A stretch of DNA of 64,000 bases, from contig NC_084462.1 of NCBI RefSeq assembly GCF_027409185.1, forward strand, positions 156,289,490 to 156,353,489, written 5' to 3'. Within the stretch, counting starts at the first letter, position 1, and every line of letters begins with the position of its first letter. Shown here in pieces: positions 11,200-22,560 of this stretch. Source of the DNA: Cynocephalus volans. Its lineage: Eukaryota > Chordata > Mammalia > Dermoptera > Cynocephalidae. Position numbers and translations under genes: made by a program. The notes below the pieces were generated by a model. It ran no database searches. It was not told where the DNA came from and saw only the letters and a program-made list of their open reading frames with translations.

Positions 11200-11690
11200 C
11201 TGTGGTTAAGAGTGCAATTCCCGGGGTTCAAACCATGATCCTCCTGCCACTTCCTACTGTGTGATTTCAGGTTAGTCACCTGACCACTCAACCTTAGTTT
11301 CTTCATCTGTAAAATGGGGCTACACTACTACCTAGCTGAGTCATGCATTTCAAGCATTTAGGGCAATACATGACAGAGAGAGAGAGAGCTGTAAATATTA
11401 TATGTAGGAATTGAAGAGAGACAGAATCCCTGCCCTTGTGGAGCTTACAGCTTAGTGGGGAACGACAGACATTGAATACATAGTTATAGATGTAACGAGA
11501 GATAAAAAGGGGTAGAATTCAATGACTGGGGAGGTCATCTAATAAGATGACCCTTTCTTCAGATGAAGAAACTGAAGCTCAGGAAAATTACCTTTCTCTA
11601 GGTCACGCCCTTAGCTCAGTGGTGGAGCTGGGATCCCACCTGATTTGTCTCACTCCAAGCCCTTGTACTCAGGGCCTCACTTTGACTTTC
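11200..11690. repeat. MIR (+), L2-like and MIR (-) in series
   Basis: 11200-11370 is a sense MIR (GTGGTTAAGAGTGCA, CTTCATCTGTAAAATGGGG). 11395-11515 is L2-like (CCCTGCCCTTGTGGAGCTTA). 11535-11690 is an antisense MIR (AGATGAAGAAACTGAAGCTC). An A-run follows at 11740-11755. Confidence 0.8.
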
Positions 11691-12019
11691 ACAAGCCCCA
11701 CGCACTTTGCCTTCATGGGACCCTTCCTCCATAAAAATTAAAAAAAAAAAAAAAATGTTAATGGTATTTTTACAACTACATTGAGATAAAGACAAATATA
11801 ATCAGGCTGGGTTATATGCATTTTTTCCTTCTGATTTTAAAAGAAATTAAAACACTTCCATGGGCTTCTAAAAGTATCATGGGCCCTAGGCACTGTGCGT
11901 ACTGGGACTAATGGGTAAGTCCATGCTACTTATGATAAGTATGATAACATTCTGGCCCTCCAGGGAGTTTTCAGTCCAGCAAGAGAGATCTAAACACAAA
12001 ACAATTTTAGTAATGATAA
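11691..12019. other. Intergenic, nothing recognised
   Basis: A-rich run then single-copy sequence. 11940-11990 has a short L2-like phrase. No gene signal. Confidence 0.4.
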
Positions 12020-12210
12020 TTCTAGTTTAATGTATTGAGTGCTTGCTTATTTCATTTAATTCTCTCAATAACCTAAGAATAAGTAAATATTATTTTCCCT
12101 TGTCAGGCAAGGAAACTGAGACCCAGAGCGTTTACATCACTTGCCCACAGTGCCGAACCTGTCAGGGGCAGGGGCAGGATTCAGCCCCAGGTCTACGTGC
12201 CTCACACGCC
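12020..12210 (-). repeat. MIR, antisense
   Basis: GAGTGCTTGCTTATTTCATT, AAGGAAACTGAGACCCAGAG and CACTTGCCCACAG are in the usual antisense MIR order. Confidence 0.8.
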
Positions 12211-12667
12211 TCCCAATTTTAGCATGGAAGGCAGACTGAAATCACTGCTACAGCAGAGGCATGAGCACCGTTCTCCGGCTTAGTGACCCCTTCTGACAGA
12301 GCAGGGTGAGGGCCTGGGTGCACTGAGCTGGCGGGGGGCTTCACCTGTGAATGTCATCCCTCTGCTCAGTGCCCAGGTGTCCCCAATGCTAGGAACGTCT
12401 CTTTCTTTTCTTCCCTCTGCCTGGCTTCCCTCCTCTCCCCCGCACCCCAGTCACCCCACTCACCCCAACTTGGCTAGGCTTAGCATGACTGAAAGAGGTA
12501 AGGAACCACCATCCGAGCTGTGACTATGACCACAACAGATCTGAGATGTTGGGGACAGTGCACACTGGAATGATCTCCTGGGCATGATGGGGATGGACAG
12601 TGGGAGTGCCGCCCCTCGGAGGCTTGTGGGGGCCAGTAATGGTCATCCAAGTAGAAGAGAACAGTGC
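12211..12667. other. Single-copy sequence
   Basis: C-rich pyrimidine stretch at 12395-12465, otherwise nothing recognised. Confidence 0.45.
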
Positions 12668-13179
12668 TGTCAAAAGCATCAAAATTGCAACAAGTTTAGT
12701 TAAAAGAGCTCAGCGTGCTTTATTTGTGATTCTGCAATCAGGCCACACTTCATTCCATCGAGTAGAATAAGTGTTCCTGTGGGTCGAGCAGTGAAGGTTG
12801 GCTTTATAGACAGAAAAAGGGCTGAAGAAAGCAGAGACAGAGAACAAAAAGCAGCCTGGTCATTCCCAAGTCAACTTTCCTTGTAAGGTGGAAACAGGGA
12901 GACAGAACAATAGAAAAATAAGTGATTGGTTAACATCAGCTTACTTCAGGTTAAGGATTGAAACGGAGGGAACTTCGTTGTCATGCCGACTGAAGCTTGA
13001 AACTGGCCTGTTTGGGAAACCGGCTCTCTCTCTCCTGATCTTTCGGAAGTTCAGATAACAATTTAGTTCAGTTTGGTGTCTTGGAACCTCAGCATGAGTG
13101 ACTCCGTTTTGATTTTTAGTTGGGACCTAGTGCAAGAGCTTAGCTCAAAACAATGGCCTCCTGTAATTTTTATTTAACA
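12668..13179 (-). mobile_element. ERV1-like solo LTR
   Basis: 512-bp unit, TG...CA on both strands (TGTCAAAAG at 12668, ATTTAACA at 13179). On the minus strand the order is U3 starting TGTTAAATAAAAATTAC, a CCAATCACTT box, TATAAAG, then AATAAAG followed by U5. This is complete gammaretrovirus-type LTR architecture. Possible 4-bp flanks GTGC/ATGC differ by one base. No internal sequence remains. Confidence 0.75.
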
Positions 13180-14216
13180 ATGCCAATGACATAAATGTCT
13201 AGTTTACGAAAGCACTTCCTCAAATGCATTTTGCTGGGTTTGACCATAACCCTGATGAGACTGGTAGAAGATATATGTCATTGTATGATTTAGCCCTTTC
13301 TTAAAACCTTGTGGCCTTTCCTGGTGTGGCATTCGGGGCCATCCTCCCAGCCCCTCTCGTCCTATGCTCCAGCCAGACTGAACCACTGGTGCTTCTTCTA
13401 GGACTATTCCAACATTTTTACCTTGGCTCTACCCTGGGATGCCCAGGATTATGTGGACTCGCCCAAGGACATACAATTAGCACGTAATGGAGTTGAGATT
13501 CAAAAGATTCAGATTTGTTTCACCTGAGAGCACGTGAGAGAGAATTCCCTTGGGGGATCAGTGCTGTCCTATCCGTTCGTGTGAATAGTGAGCGTTGCTT
13601 ATCAATCCAGGTGGTGGGATGTCCCCCGTCACCTGGTGAATGTCTTTGTCTCATTGAAGACTCAATTTAGGCATCACTGTATTTTCAGTGGGTTTCTTAG
13701 GTCTGAAGCTCATTTAACAATGAGCAAGGGGGTTGCAGAGTAAGGATGTTGAGGCTTTTCTTTGGGAATAAGTGGTCACACCCAAAGACAAAGAAATGGT
13801 TTGGAGGCTTTGTGTTGGGAGAGAAAAAGGCATGCTCATTACTGCTGCCTGAATCCCCACCATTAGTGGTGCCTCTGGGCTTAAAGGATGATGTACCAGT
13901 ATGGATCCAGGAAGTGATAACGCCTTAAGCCCTGCCACTCATTCACATCTTTGGTGTGACTTATTTTGATGAAATTCAGTGAACTGTGAGCTCCTGCTCA
14001 CACAGTGGAGTATTTTTGAGCTAGAAAGCTCCACAACTCTCCTCCCTAGAGATTGCAGGAAGCTGAGACCCAGACTGTGAAAAGAGTGACCAATGGCCCT
14101 AGAGGACAATGTTCCTGTCCATCCACCCTTTGCTGTGCCAGCCTCCTCACCCCTGTGCTGGGTGCAGTGGGGACTGGCCCTTGAGGGGCTCACCGGTGAG
14201 CAAGTGATTGAAAATT
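13180..14216. other. Single-copy intergenic sequence
   Basis: Nothing recognised apart from a decayed MIR-like phrase near 13440-13510 (GCCCAAGGACATACAATTAG). Confidence 0.45.
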
Positions 14217-14218
14217 GT

Positions 14219-14249
<31 letters not shown>

Positions 14250-14250
14250 G
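14217..14250. repeat. (TC)n(TA)n microsatellite
   Basis: About ten TC units followed by about eight TA units. A second AT-rich TATA/TCTA stretch follows at 14330-14400. Confidence 0.9.
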
Positions 14251-14416
14251 GCTACACATATTTTTATTGTTGGGTTTTTAAAAGTGGACCACCAACTTGT
14301 GCATGACTGACGTTGATGTCATAAAACAAAAACTATATATATGTGTATCTATAGCTATATCTACATCTAGTTCTACATCTATCTAGAAAGATATTCATTA
14401 AGATATTAATTAACAG

Positions 14417-14579
14417 GGCCGGCCCGTGGCTCACGCGGGAGAGTGCGGTGCTGATAACACCAAGGCCCCGGGTTCGGATCCCATATATGGATGGCCGGTT
14501 CGCTCACTGGCTGAGTGTGGTGCTGACAACACCAAGTCAAGGGTTAAGATCCCCTTACCTGTCATCTTAAAAAAAAAAA
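14417..14579 (+). mobile_element. CYN SINE dimer, perfect 16-bp duplication
   Basis: Sense dimer of two tRNA-Ile-derived arms. The first arm contains GTGCGGTGCTGATAACACC with a GAT anticodon position and a B-box-like GGGTTCGGATCC. The second contains GTGTGGTGCTGACAACACC. It ends in an A-tail and is flanked by a perfect duplication AGATATTAATTAACAG at 14401-14416 and 14580-14595. Confidence 0.95.
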
Positions 14580-14595
14580 AGATATTAATTAACAG

Positions 14596-15289
14596 TAGTT
14601 CTCTCTGGTGGTAGGATTATAACAGTTTGAGTCACATGTTTCTGTACTTTCCAAATTTTCTGCAATTCCATGCATTAGTTACATGATCCGAAAAACAAGT
14701 CCACAGGGCATCCTTTTATAGATGGCTACGATTCCCAGTCTAGGGGATGCTCTTTGGGTCACAGAGGAGGCCCTTTCTTGCTTTTCCTGTCCACTTCCCA
14801 TCCTTTGGGGACCTTTCTAGGAAGAGCTTTAAATGGGCTTCTGTCTTCTCTAACCAATGTCTTTGCTGCCCTCTGGTGGTCATTTGGAACCTCAGAAAGT
14901 CTAATGTCCAATCCCCTTTCTTGGGGCTTCTACCTAAGGTTTGTTCTCAGAAGCCTCATTTCTTACAACTGGTTTTGTTTATTTTGTCTTCCTGAAATTG
15001 AGAAGCCTTTTAAACTTAATGAGGTGGCTCCAGTGTAAGCCTCTTTAAAGCTCTTGTCAGCCCCCATATCACAGCCAGAGAGGACCTGAGAGTGCTTGTT
15101 AGAAGAGACCTGGGGTGTGCCCACCTGCTGGTTTCTCACAGTTAGTGAAGGAGCAGTGTTCGGTTTTGTTCAGCATCATTACTGCTAAAGCCACCAGCAC
15201 ACCTGCCAAAATGCAAAAGCATGGTGTTTCTCACTCAGAGGAGACTGGCTGCTCTGTACTCCCACAGAGTCACATCAAGTCATGGCTGA
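14596..15289. other. Single-copy sequence
   Basis: Nothing recognised. Overlapping frames at 14747-15038 have no known similarity. Confidence 0.45.
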
Positions 15290-15800
15290 TGCTGGGGCCC
15301 TCAACCTCAGACACTATGAGATGGTGTGGCTTTAAGCAAATCACACTACCTCTCTGTTCCTTCATCCGCAACATGGAAATTGCAACCACGACTGCCTGGA
15401 TTTAAACTCCAGCTCTATCTACTACTTATTAGCTGTTAACCTTGGGCACATTACGTAACATCTCTGTGCCTTGATTTTCTCACATGATTAGTTCTCAATA
15501 AATGTTTACAGTATTATTATTGTCACTTTTACTAGTTACCAAAGCATGTTAGTTAAATGTCATTCTAATAATGCCTATAGTTAAGAGTAAGGGATTTATT
15601 GTTTGATAAGCCTTTTATGTACTAGGAACCATTCTAAGTATATTTATTTAATACTCATTGCAATCCTTCAAGGATCATTATCTTCATTTTACAATTGAGG
15701 AAACTAAGATTCAGAGAGGTTAAGTAACTTTCCCAAGATCACACAGCTGGGAAATATGGAGCCAGAGTTTGATTCTGTTGGTTTGGCTCAGGAGCCTCCG
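15290..15800. repeat. MIR cluster
   Basis: 15290-15400 is a weak sense MIR-like fragment. 15395-15525 is a sense MIR (CTATCTACTACTTATTAGC, GTTCTCAATAAATG). 15610-15800 is an antisense MIR (GAGGAAACTAAGATTCAGAG, GATCACACAGCTGG). Confidence 0.75.
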
Positions 15801-15899
15801 TTCTTTTCCATCCATTTGGTTGACTGCTACCTCCAAAAGTTAGGTTTGTTTTTACTAATATTTTTTTCTGGAATACTTCATCCTCCACGCCTATTTGGT

Positions 15900-16262
15900 T
15901 ATAAGTTAGGGAAATGCCAGTTGCTGTAAAAGATAAACCCCAAATCTCTATGGCTCTACACAACAGAACTTTATTTCTCATGTAGGCAGTAATTCATGAG
16001 GACATTCCTATTTGGTGGGCAGGTCTTCCATGTGATGATTCAGGGACCCAGGCTCCTTTCATCTTGTGGTTGTGTTTTCCTCTGGGACCTTGGGGTTCTC
16101 TGCATTTAGCTAGTGAGTAAGCAAAGAACATGAGCCAGACCTGACTGTGTTGCTTCTCAACTGTCCAGGTTCTATTAAAGTTCAGTCATATGGTCACACA
16201 CAGCTGGAAGGAAGGTTGGGAAATGTAGTTTTGCTCTGTGTCCAGGAGGCAGAGGAAACAGG
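15900..16262 (+). repeat. Second copy of the ancient repeat at 9521
   Basis: Shares order with 9521-10440: AAATCTCTATGGCTC, TTCAGGGACCCAGGCTC, GGTTGGGAAATGTAG, TGTCCAGGAGGCAGAGGAAA. It is uninterrupted here, so it gives the structure before the MLT1 insertion. Confidence 0.6.
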
Positions 16263-16436
16263 ACCTGAGAGCCAGGCTCTGCCACCGCTGGCTTGTCTTT
16301 CATGGCTTTGATGTCTTGGTTTAAGTTTTAGTTCTTCTGGGAAGAAATCCTGACTCCTCAGGTCTGGATCGGGCGCTCTTCCTCTGTGCTTCCTGTCTTG
16401 TGGCATTTGTTGCATGGAATCACAATCATTCACTCA

Positions 16437-16540
16437 TCTGTCTCCCCCATTAGACCATGGACTCTAGGTCAGTCTCTTCCCCAGAGCCTGGCACAAGTAG
16501 GTGCTCCATGATTGCTAAATGGATGATGTCTGGAGTGGTT
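16437..16540 (+). repeat. L2 3'-end-like fragment
   Basis: GCCTGGCACAAGTAGGTGCT...GCTAAATGG is typical of an L2 tail. Confidence 0.6.
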
Positions 16541-18564
16541 GAAGGGGCCCAGGAAGTGGTTGACAGTGGTCTTGGGGGCTCCCCCAGGGTGTGTGCTCCG
16601 CCTCCCCTGCAGTCAGCAAGTTTTAGAACTGTGGGACTGCTCGTCCGGGAACAGGGCTGGAAAGCCCTCTGAGGTTGAGGTTGGGACCTCTATTCTTTAA
16701 GAGTGGAACTGAGACACTGTGTGCGGTCACAGGTTGTCTGTGTGCCTCTGCACCTGGTCCCCAAGGAGGACCCCACACAGACGTCTCCTCCTTCAGTCTG
16801 TTCTGGGCCCGTGTACCCAATAGAGCCTGGCTTTGAACTTAGGAAACAAACCACCACCACAATGATAAATCACATTTTTTTGTTTACAATTTCTGTCTTG
16901 TTTCTTCCCAAAATCTTTGCAATAGCTTGCAAACTGAACAGGATAAGAGAAAGAAACTTGAATAAAAGAGAAAAATCAGTTAATATTAGATCATTGAAAA
17001 TCTGATGGCTCCAGGAATAACAAAATAAGTGTTTGTTTGTTTGGTTTTCCCTTACAAGCCAAGTCTTTATTTTGGGACAATTTCTTGGGTTAAGTGATCT
17101 CTTTTTTGTTCTTCTTTCCCCACCTCACTGTCCCTGGGTGGCTGGTATTTGTGAGTCTTGGACGGTAGCTAAGATTAGGATTGGGGAGGGGTCTGGGGTC
17201 AGCTCCTGGCCATTCTTTCTGGGGTTCCAATCACCCCTTCAGACCCAACCCCTCAAGCTCATCCAGTTGCTCCTTTTCCCTGGCTACAAATCCCCTTCCA
17301 CAGCTGACATTAAGAGGAAGATAGTGCCCATGAACAGAACAACAGCACAATGGCCCTTATATGCCACAACTGCCCTTCCATGAGAAACCTAATTTAACAA
17401 GACTAGGAATGGTCCAGCTTGCTGGGGGTGGGCGGGGGCAAGAAATCCCAGACTGGTGCCTCTTGGCTGGTGCCCTTGCCAAGTCACCTCATGGTTCTGA
17501 GCCTCCACTTTCTCACCTATGAAATGAAGTCATAGAACCCAGGTATCCTGGGTGGATATGAGAGTCCAGTGACACAAAATGCCCTCAGGGGGACAACATA
17601 TTATGTCAAGGGCACTTTAATAAGGGCAAGTATATCAGGCTACTGCTCTCATTACCAGCTGGCCAGGGTGGGGATGAGGAGACAAGGAGCCTAGGGGAGG
17701 TCAGGAAAAGAGGGATGGTACCTGCAGGGTCACTAGGCTTGGAGCCCATTGTGGAGAGGAGGCCAGAGCACATCTCATGATGCCTCCAGGGAGGCTGAGT
17801 TTAGGGGGGATGAGGATCAAAGTTTTTCTGCTAGCTTCTCCCTTCGTTACAGCAGAGTGTAGATTCCAGGGACTCTCCAGGCCACCTGTGGGATGGGGGA
17901 CTGGGGATCTTGTCTCTGGCCCAGGCTCCAGGAGGCAGTGAGAGCAGGAGGCAGCTTGGGGCTTGGGCTGAAGTATGCCCAGGCTGTGCCACAGAGAATC
18001 TGCAGGAGGAGGGAAGAGTCTGTAAGCCCAGGAGTCTTTGACCTCAGCAAGATTTGTATTCCAGAAGCTTCTCTGGCCCATACAGCCGAATTCTGTACTG
18101 ATGCATAAAAGGGAAGAAGAGAAGAAAGCTTGTTAGGTTCCAAAGGAGTTGGAGAAGGGTTTTCCCCCAAACTCTCCCTTCACACACTCAGCAATTAATA
18201 AAGATGCTGAGAAAGTGCTGGGAGTTGGGCTGCGAGTCGGGGGGTGGGGCAGGCGCTAAGGAGGGCACTTTTCTTCTCCTCGGGCATTTATCACCAGGCA
18301 GACAAGCCCACGACCCCTGTACCCACAGGCTTCCTGCTTTGTCACCTGCGAGGCTGCCAAGACCTGTTTGAAATCAACTTCTCTACCCTGTGGTATAAGG
18401 CATCACCACACAAAAACAGAAATATTTACCAAGTGGAAAAAAATCCCCAGTAATCTTATCACCCCTTCACATCAACTGTTTTCATTTTTCTGGGCTTCCT
18501 TCCATCCAGTCTTCATGGTTTGATCATAGGTGAACTACGCTTATGGTATTAACTTTTGTTCCTT
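16541..18564. other. Mostly single-copy sequence
   Basis: Contains a decayed sense MIR at about 17475-17640 (CTTTCTCACCTATGAAATG). No exon-like or RNA-gene structure seen. Confidence 0.5.
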
Positions 18565-18740
18565 TCTTAATATGATGTGATGTTGCGCAAGTTGCGGTTT
18601 CCTCATCTGTAAAACGGGGTCCTTCTAACACCCACCTCACAGAGTGGTGTGAGCCTCAAATGAGACTGTGCCTGTAAAGTGCTTGGCTAGGGCCCAGCAC
18701 ATAGTAGGTGTTCAATAAATGGTAGCTGAGATTATTATTT
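18565..18740 (+). repeat. MIR, sense
   Basis: CCTCATCTGTAAAACGGGG, GCACATAGTAGGTGTTCAAT and TTATTATTT define a well-preserved MIR. A CATA/CACA microsatellite follows at 18800-18838. Confidence 0.85.
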
Positions 18741-19544
18741 CTGGAAGCTTCTCTCTGATCTTCATTGTAAGTTCTGCACTATTAGAAATTTTCATCTCTT
18801 TATATATAAATACACATACACATACACACATACACACTGTGATAAAGAAAGTTGGAACTATTTAAAAGAAATCAGGTCACAGAGAGATATCTTATATAAG
18901 TATCTTTTAAAGATTCACATAAGCAGGTGCACATGTACCCCCTCCTTCCACAACTAGGGGACCCAGTCCATGTCCACATGTTCATTTTGACCTCAGAGGA
19001 TTTTGCTGGGGGGCGGGCATGGTGGTCTCATTACAATTGATGCCTTCTCTTGCCTGAGTGATGGTCGCAGGCCATGCTGATGTCACCTATCTTCACAGAT
19101 GGGGAGATTCCACCACCCCATCTCCCCATTTCTGTGATACCTAAAGTGTTCCTGGGAAACTCAGCTCAGTTGCCCACTCACTATGTGTCCTGGGAGAAGT
19201 GGCCTGTAGACCTTGGCATGCATAAGTCAAAGTGCTGGGCCCTTGCTCTATCACACTGCAGAGAGGGGCAGTGTGGGGAATTACTCATTGGTGTGTCTCC
19301 GCATAGTTGCAAGGCTAAGCTGCTGGGGGCTGTTTTAGAGCGTGGCTTTGGTGAGCCTCAGTAAACTGGCCAGTGAAATGAAATCTGCAAAAATGACTGG
19401 TCATGGAGTTAAGTTATTCTTGGCTCTGGAGAGGGAATTAGTGAGGTTGTTGGACATTCACCCCCAAGACTTGTCACACGATGTGATACCTCTTTGCCTC
19501 TCGCACTCCAAGAAGGGGCCCTCATAGGGACGTGAGCAGTTTGG
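18741..19544. other. Single-copy sequence
   Basis: Apart from the microsatellite at 18800-18838, nothing recognised. Confidence 0.45.
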
Positions 19545-19870
19545 CCCAGGGATTCATCAATCCAATTCAGCAAGCAAACACCAGGTGCCCAGCACTGTGG
19601 TGGGCACCTCCGTAAAGGCCAATGTGACCATGACCTGGCCCTGCCCTTAGGGCACTCACAACCAATTCACAGGGTGTTGTCTATGGTCATATTAATAATG
19701 GCAGTGGCTGCCATTCACCAAATGTACCCAAGTCATAAATCATGGAACCCTCCAAACAGCTCTGCGATATATATACTGGCAGTACGGCGCTGATAGATTA
19801 AACAATTTGCCCAAAGTCCCATGGCCAGCAAGTGGTAGAGCTGTGATTCAATTCAGGCTGTCAGACTAGA
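19545..19870 (-). repeat. L2-like fragment and MIR, antisense
   Basis: 19545-19690 has the L2 phrase 'accaggtgcccagcactgtg ... ccctgcccttagggcactcac'. 19691-19870 is an antisense MIR ending AAGTGGTAGAGCTGTGATTC. Confidence 0.7.
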
Positions 19871-20899
19871 TCCCCCCACCCTTTCGGGGGGGGGATTATC
19901 ATAAAACTCTTGATTTCATTTAACCCAATTCCAAATGGGGTCTGTTCAGAGATGGGCATGAGAAATAGTTCAAATCTCAATGTACAAGGGTTTCCTTTCA
20001 TGTTGTTCCTCTGAGTAGTTTCAGGGCACCTCCAAGTGCTGACATCTGACATTGACACCTTGAGATTTTATCTATAGGCCCAGAAAGTGGCGACATCATC
20101 AGTATACAAAGACCAACCGCGTGAGGTTGTAGTAATACCGTGTTACAGTCACCGCCCAGTCCTGAGGGTTTAATAATTGGTTTATTTTCTTTGTGGCAAA
20201 TTTCAGTGCCATTTTCTTCTTCATCTCCTCCCCCTCCCCCATCCTCCTCCTCCTCCACTTGCTCTTTCTTTTCTTCTTCTCCTTCTTCTATAAAGTATCA
20301 AGATATTTGAAAATACCTAGGACCTCTACTCGTTTCTCTTCACACATTAAGGTAATGGAAGATTTGGCAGATTTCCAGTCCCATAACAGTCCAGAGGGTC
20401 ACATGATGTCACTGATAGGATTTATTTAACTTATAATTCCAAGTTTGGCATCTATCCTGGTAGCAGCAACAGAAGCTGCAGGCTTGAATTTTCAAGAATT
20501 GTAGAACCTTGTTCCATAATGCCAGCGACGATCCCAGACGTAGCTAGGAAAAGGCAGATGTCACTTGAACTGTCCAGAGCTGATATGCTCCCAGGTGTGC
20601 AAAACCACTGGAGGTGGGAAACCTTCTATTTTTGCAAAGCCTATGATACCACAGGAAGCCGTCAGTCAATCCACTCTAGATCATTCTGCCAGTGAGCAGG
20701 TGCTGCAGAGCACGGGCAGGTTGCGTGCTCAGAGCCCATGCTCCTGGTCAATCATCCAGATTGCAATTTCACCTTGAACGAATACACAATGAGACAATTA
20801 GGAAAGGAATCATGTTGCATAGACTTCGCGTTCTAAAGAGGTTCCAAGGAGTTGCAGATACCATTTTTCATAGACTCTTAATGTTTTAAGGAGCTTCCC
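19871..20899. other. Single-copy sequence with pyrimidine tract
   Basis: Nothing recognised except the polypyrimidine tract at 20212-20289, listed separately. Confidence 0.45.
20212..20289 (+). repeat. Polypyrimidine tract
   Basis: About 78 bp, nearly all C/T on the + strand (CTCCTCCCCCTCCCCC, then TCCTCC, then TTCTTC), broken only by a few A and one G. Such homopurine/homopyrimidine DNA can form triplex (H-DNA). Confidence 0.9.
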
Positions 20900-21010
20900 T
20901 ACCGTAGGCCAAGCATCCTCAGCCTATAGATGAAGCCACTGAGGCTGGACGAATGCCACTCCCAAGGTGACACAGTGAGTTAGTGGCAGAGCCAGGACCA
21001 GTTTCTGGTT
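20900..21010 (-). repeat. MIR fragment, antisense
   Basis: AGATGAAGCCACTGAGGCTG, GGTGACACAGTGAGTTAGTG and CAGAGCCAGGACC. Confidence 0.75.
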
Positions 21011-22199
21011 CTCTCTACCACACCACCCTGTGTCCCCTCCGCACCAAAGCTGGTGGTGAGGGACGGCTTCACCGAGGAGGAGCGACGTGATCTGGGCCTT
21101 GAAGGATGGATGGGGTGTGGGTGGGCTCAGAAGGGGCACCGGGCTTTCTAATGCCACTTCAGACTCCCTTGTGATTTTCCCAACTGAACTGTTAGCCCCT
21201 TGAAAAGCGTCTCCTCCACCTTTGGCCCCATTTCACAGTTCCTGGCATGGTGCAGAGGGACTGTTGGGGACCTGGATGAGACCTACTCAGTCCCTCACAG
21301 CTTCTCCAGGGGGCCAACTCCTTGTTTTTAAGACATTTGCTGAAGCACCCGGCACGCTATAGAAACTCAGCTTATATTTCTGTTCCGCTTCCTTCTTTAC
21401 TTCCTACAGATGACAGTTTTGAGAGCGTGTGCTCAGCCATAATGCCCCCATCTCTGAGAACTACCCAGCCACCCTGTAGGAATGGGCCATAGCAGCCACG
21501 ATTGTAAGATCAGCCCCTGACTCCCTCTGAGTGACTGTGTGGCACAGGGGCAGACCCCTGACTCAAATTGGACCCATTAGAGTCTCTCTCCCCATTTGGG
21601 ATTTTGACTTTGAGGGTCTCCTCAAACTCCTCTGATGGTTTGAACTGAGGTAATGCTAGCTCAGGGAACTAGGGGCCAGAGGGTGTCCATCTTCAGAGAC
21701 ACGGAGAAGGCCAGTGTGCAGAGAAAGAGGGACACGAAGCAGATGCAGAGGGGCAGGAGTGACGAGAAACCCCGAGAAGCCCACCACCCCACGCCTGGGG
21801 AGGCCCCACCCAGAGGAGGCCTTCCTCTCTTTTTCAGACCACTGCTCCAGTCACACGAGAAGGACACTCTGCTGCCTGGAACCCTTACCGTACTCTGATG
21901 TTATCGAATTTCTGCAGAAGGAGCTCGCTCAACCCGGTCTCTGACAGAGCCACCAGGGGAAGTCCTTGGTTATGCTTTGCGCTAGAGGAACCACAGTCCA
22001 GAAGGGGGGCATGTTGGCAAAGGGGAACTTACCTCTCTTTCTGGAAGGGAGACCCTTGGCCTGGTGGTCACAATTTGACTCAAGCCCCAGAAGGAATGGG
22101 ACTCTGGAGAAGACTCAATTCTTTTTTGCGAAGGGTTTTAGCCAGGAGCCTTCATGGCACTGTGAATGGGAGAGAAGAGACCCCAGTGGTCATTTAAGG
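21011..22199. other. Single-copy sequence
   Basis: Nothing recognised. Several overlapping frames on both strands (21653-21944) have no family match. Confidence 0.45.
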
Positions 22200-22560
22200 C
22201 CCAGGCAGTGTGCTGGGTACTGGGGAACAGGGACAAATAAGACATTCCTGCTCATAGTGAGTGAGTGAGATGAACATGTGGATAGAATGTCATGGTAATG
22301 AGATGTAAATGCTATGATAAAGGAATGCACAAGCAATGATGGTCCCCCAAGAACATCCCACTGGGGTGTCAGAAGATGTTTCCCGGTGGGGATGGCAACT
22401 TAGGGGAGGCCTAGAGGATGAATGGGAGTTGGCTAGACCAGAGGGGTTAGGGAACAATCCAGACAAAACAGCAGGAATAGAAGAGCAGAGTTGGGAAGAA
22501 TGGTGGGTGCCAAGTTCAATAAGCCAGAGCAGCTAGAGCGTGGTTCCAGCTCCTGGCTAG
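22200..22560. repeat. L2-like fragment
   Basis: Order AGTGTGCTGGGTACTGGGGA, CTCATAGTGAGTGAG, GAGGCCTAGAGGATGAATGG, CCAGAGGGGTTAGGGAACA matches L2 body sequence; another such copy is at 62350-62720. Strand not assigned. Confidence 0.6.

Noticed and set aside
11335..11341. AP-1 site TGAGTCA as BATF target
   Set aside because: Exact AP-1 motif, but inside a MIR; others at 4888, 47074 and elsewhere are also within repeats or isolated. No adjoining IRF half-site at the required spacing was found.
14417..14579. Equine ERE SINE
   Set aside because: The first bases (GGGCCGGCCCGTGGCTCA) resemble ERE, but the element is a dimer with tRNA-Ile-like CTGATAACACC in the loop, unlike ERE, and no other horse-type repeats are present.
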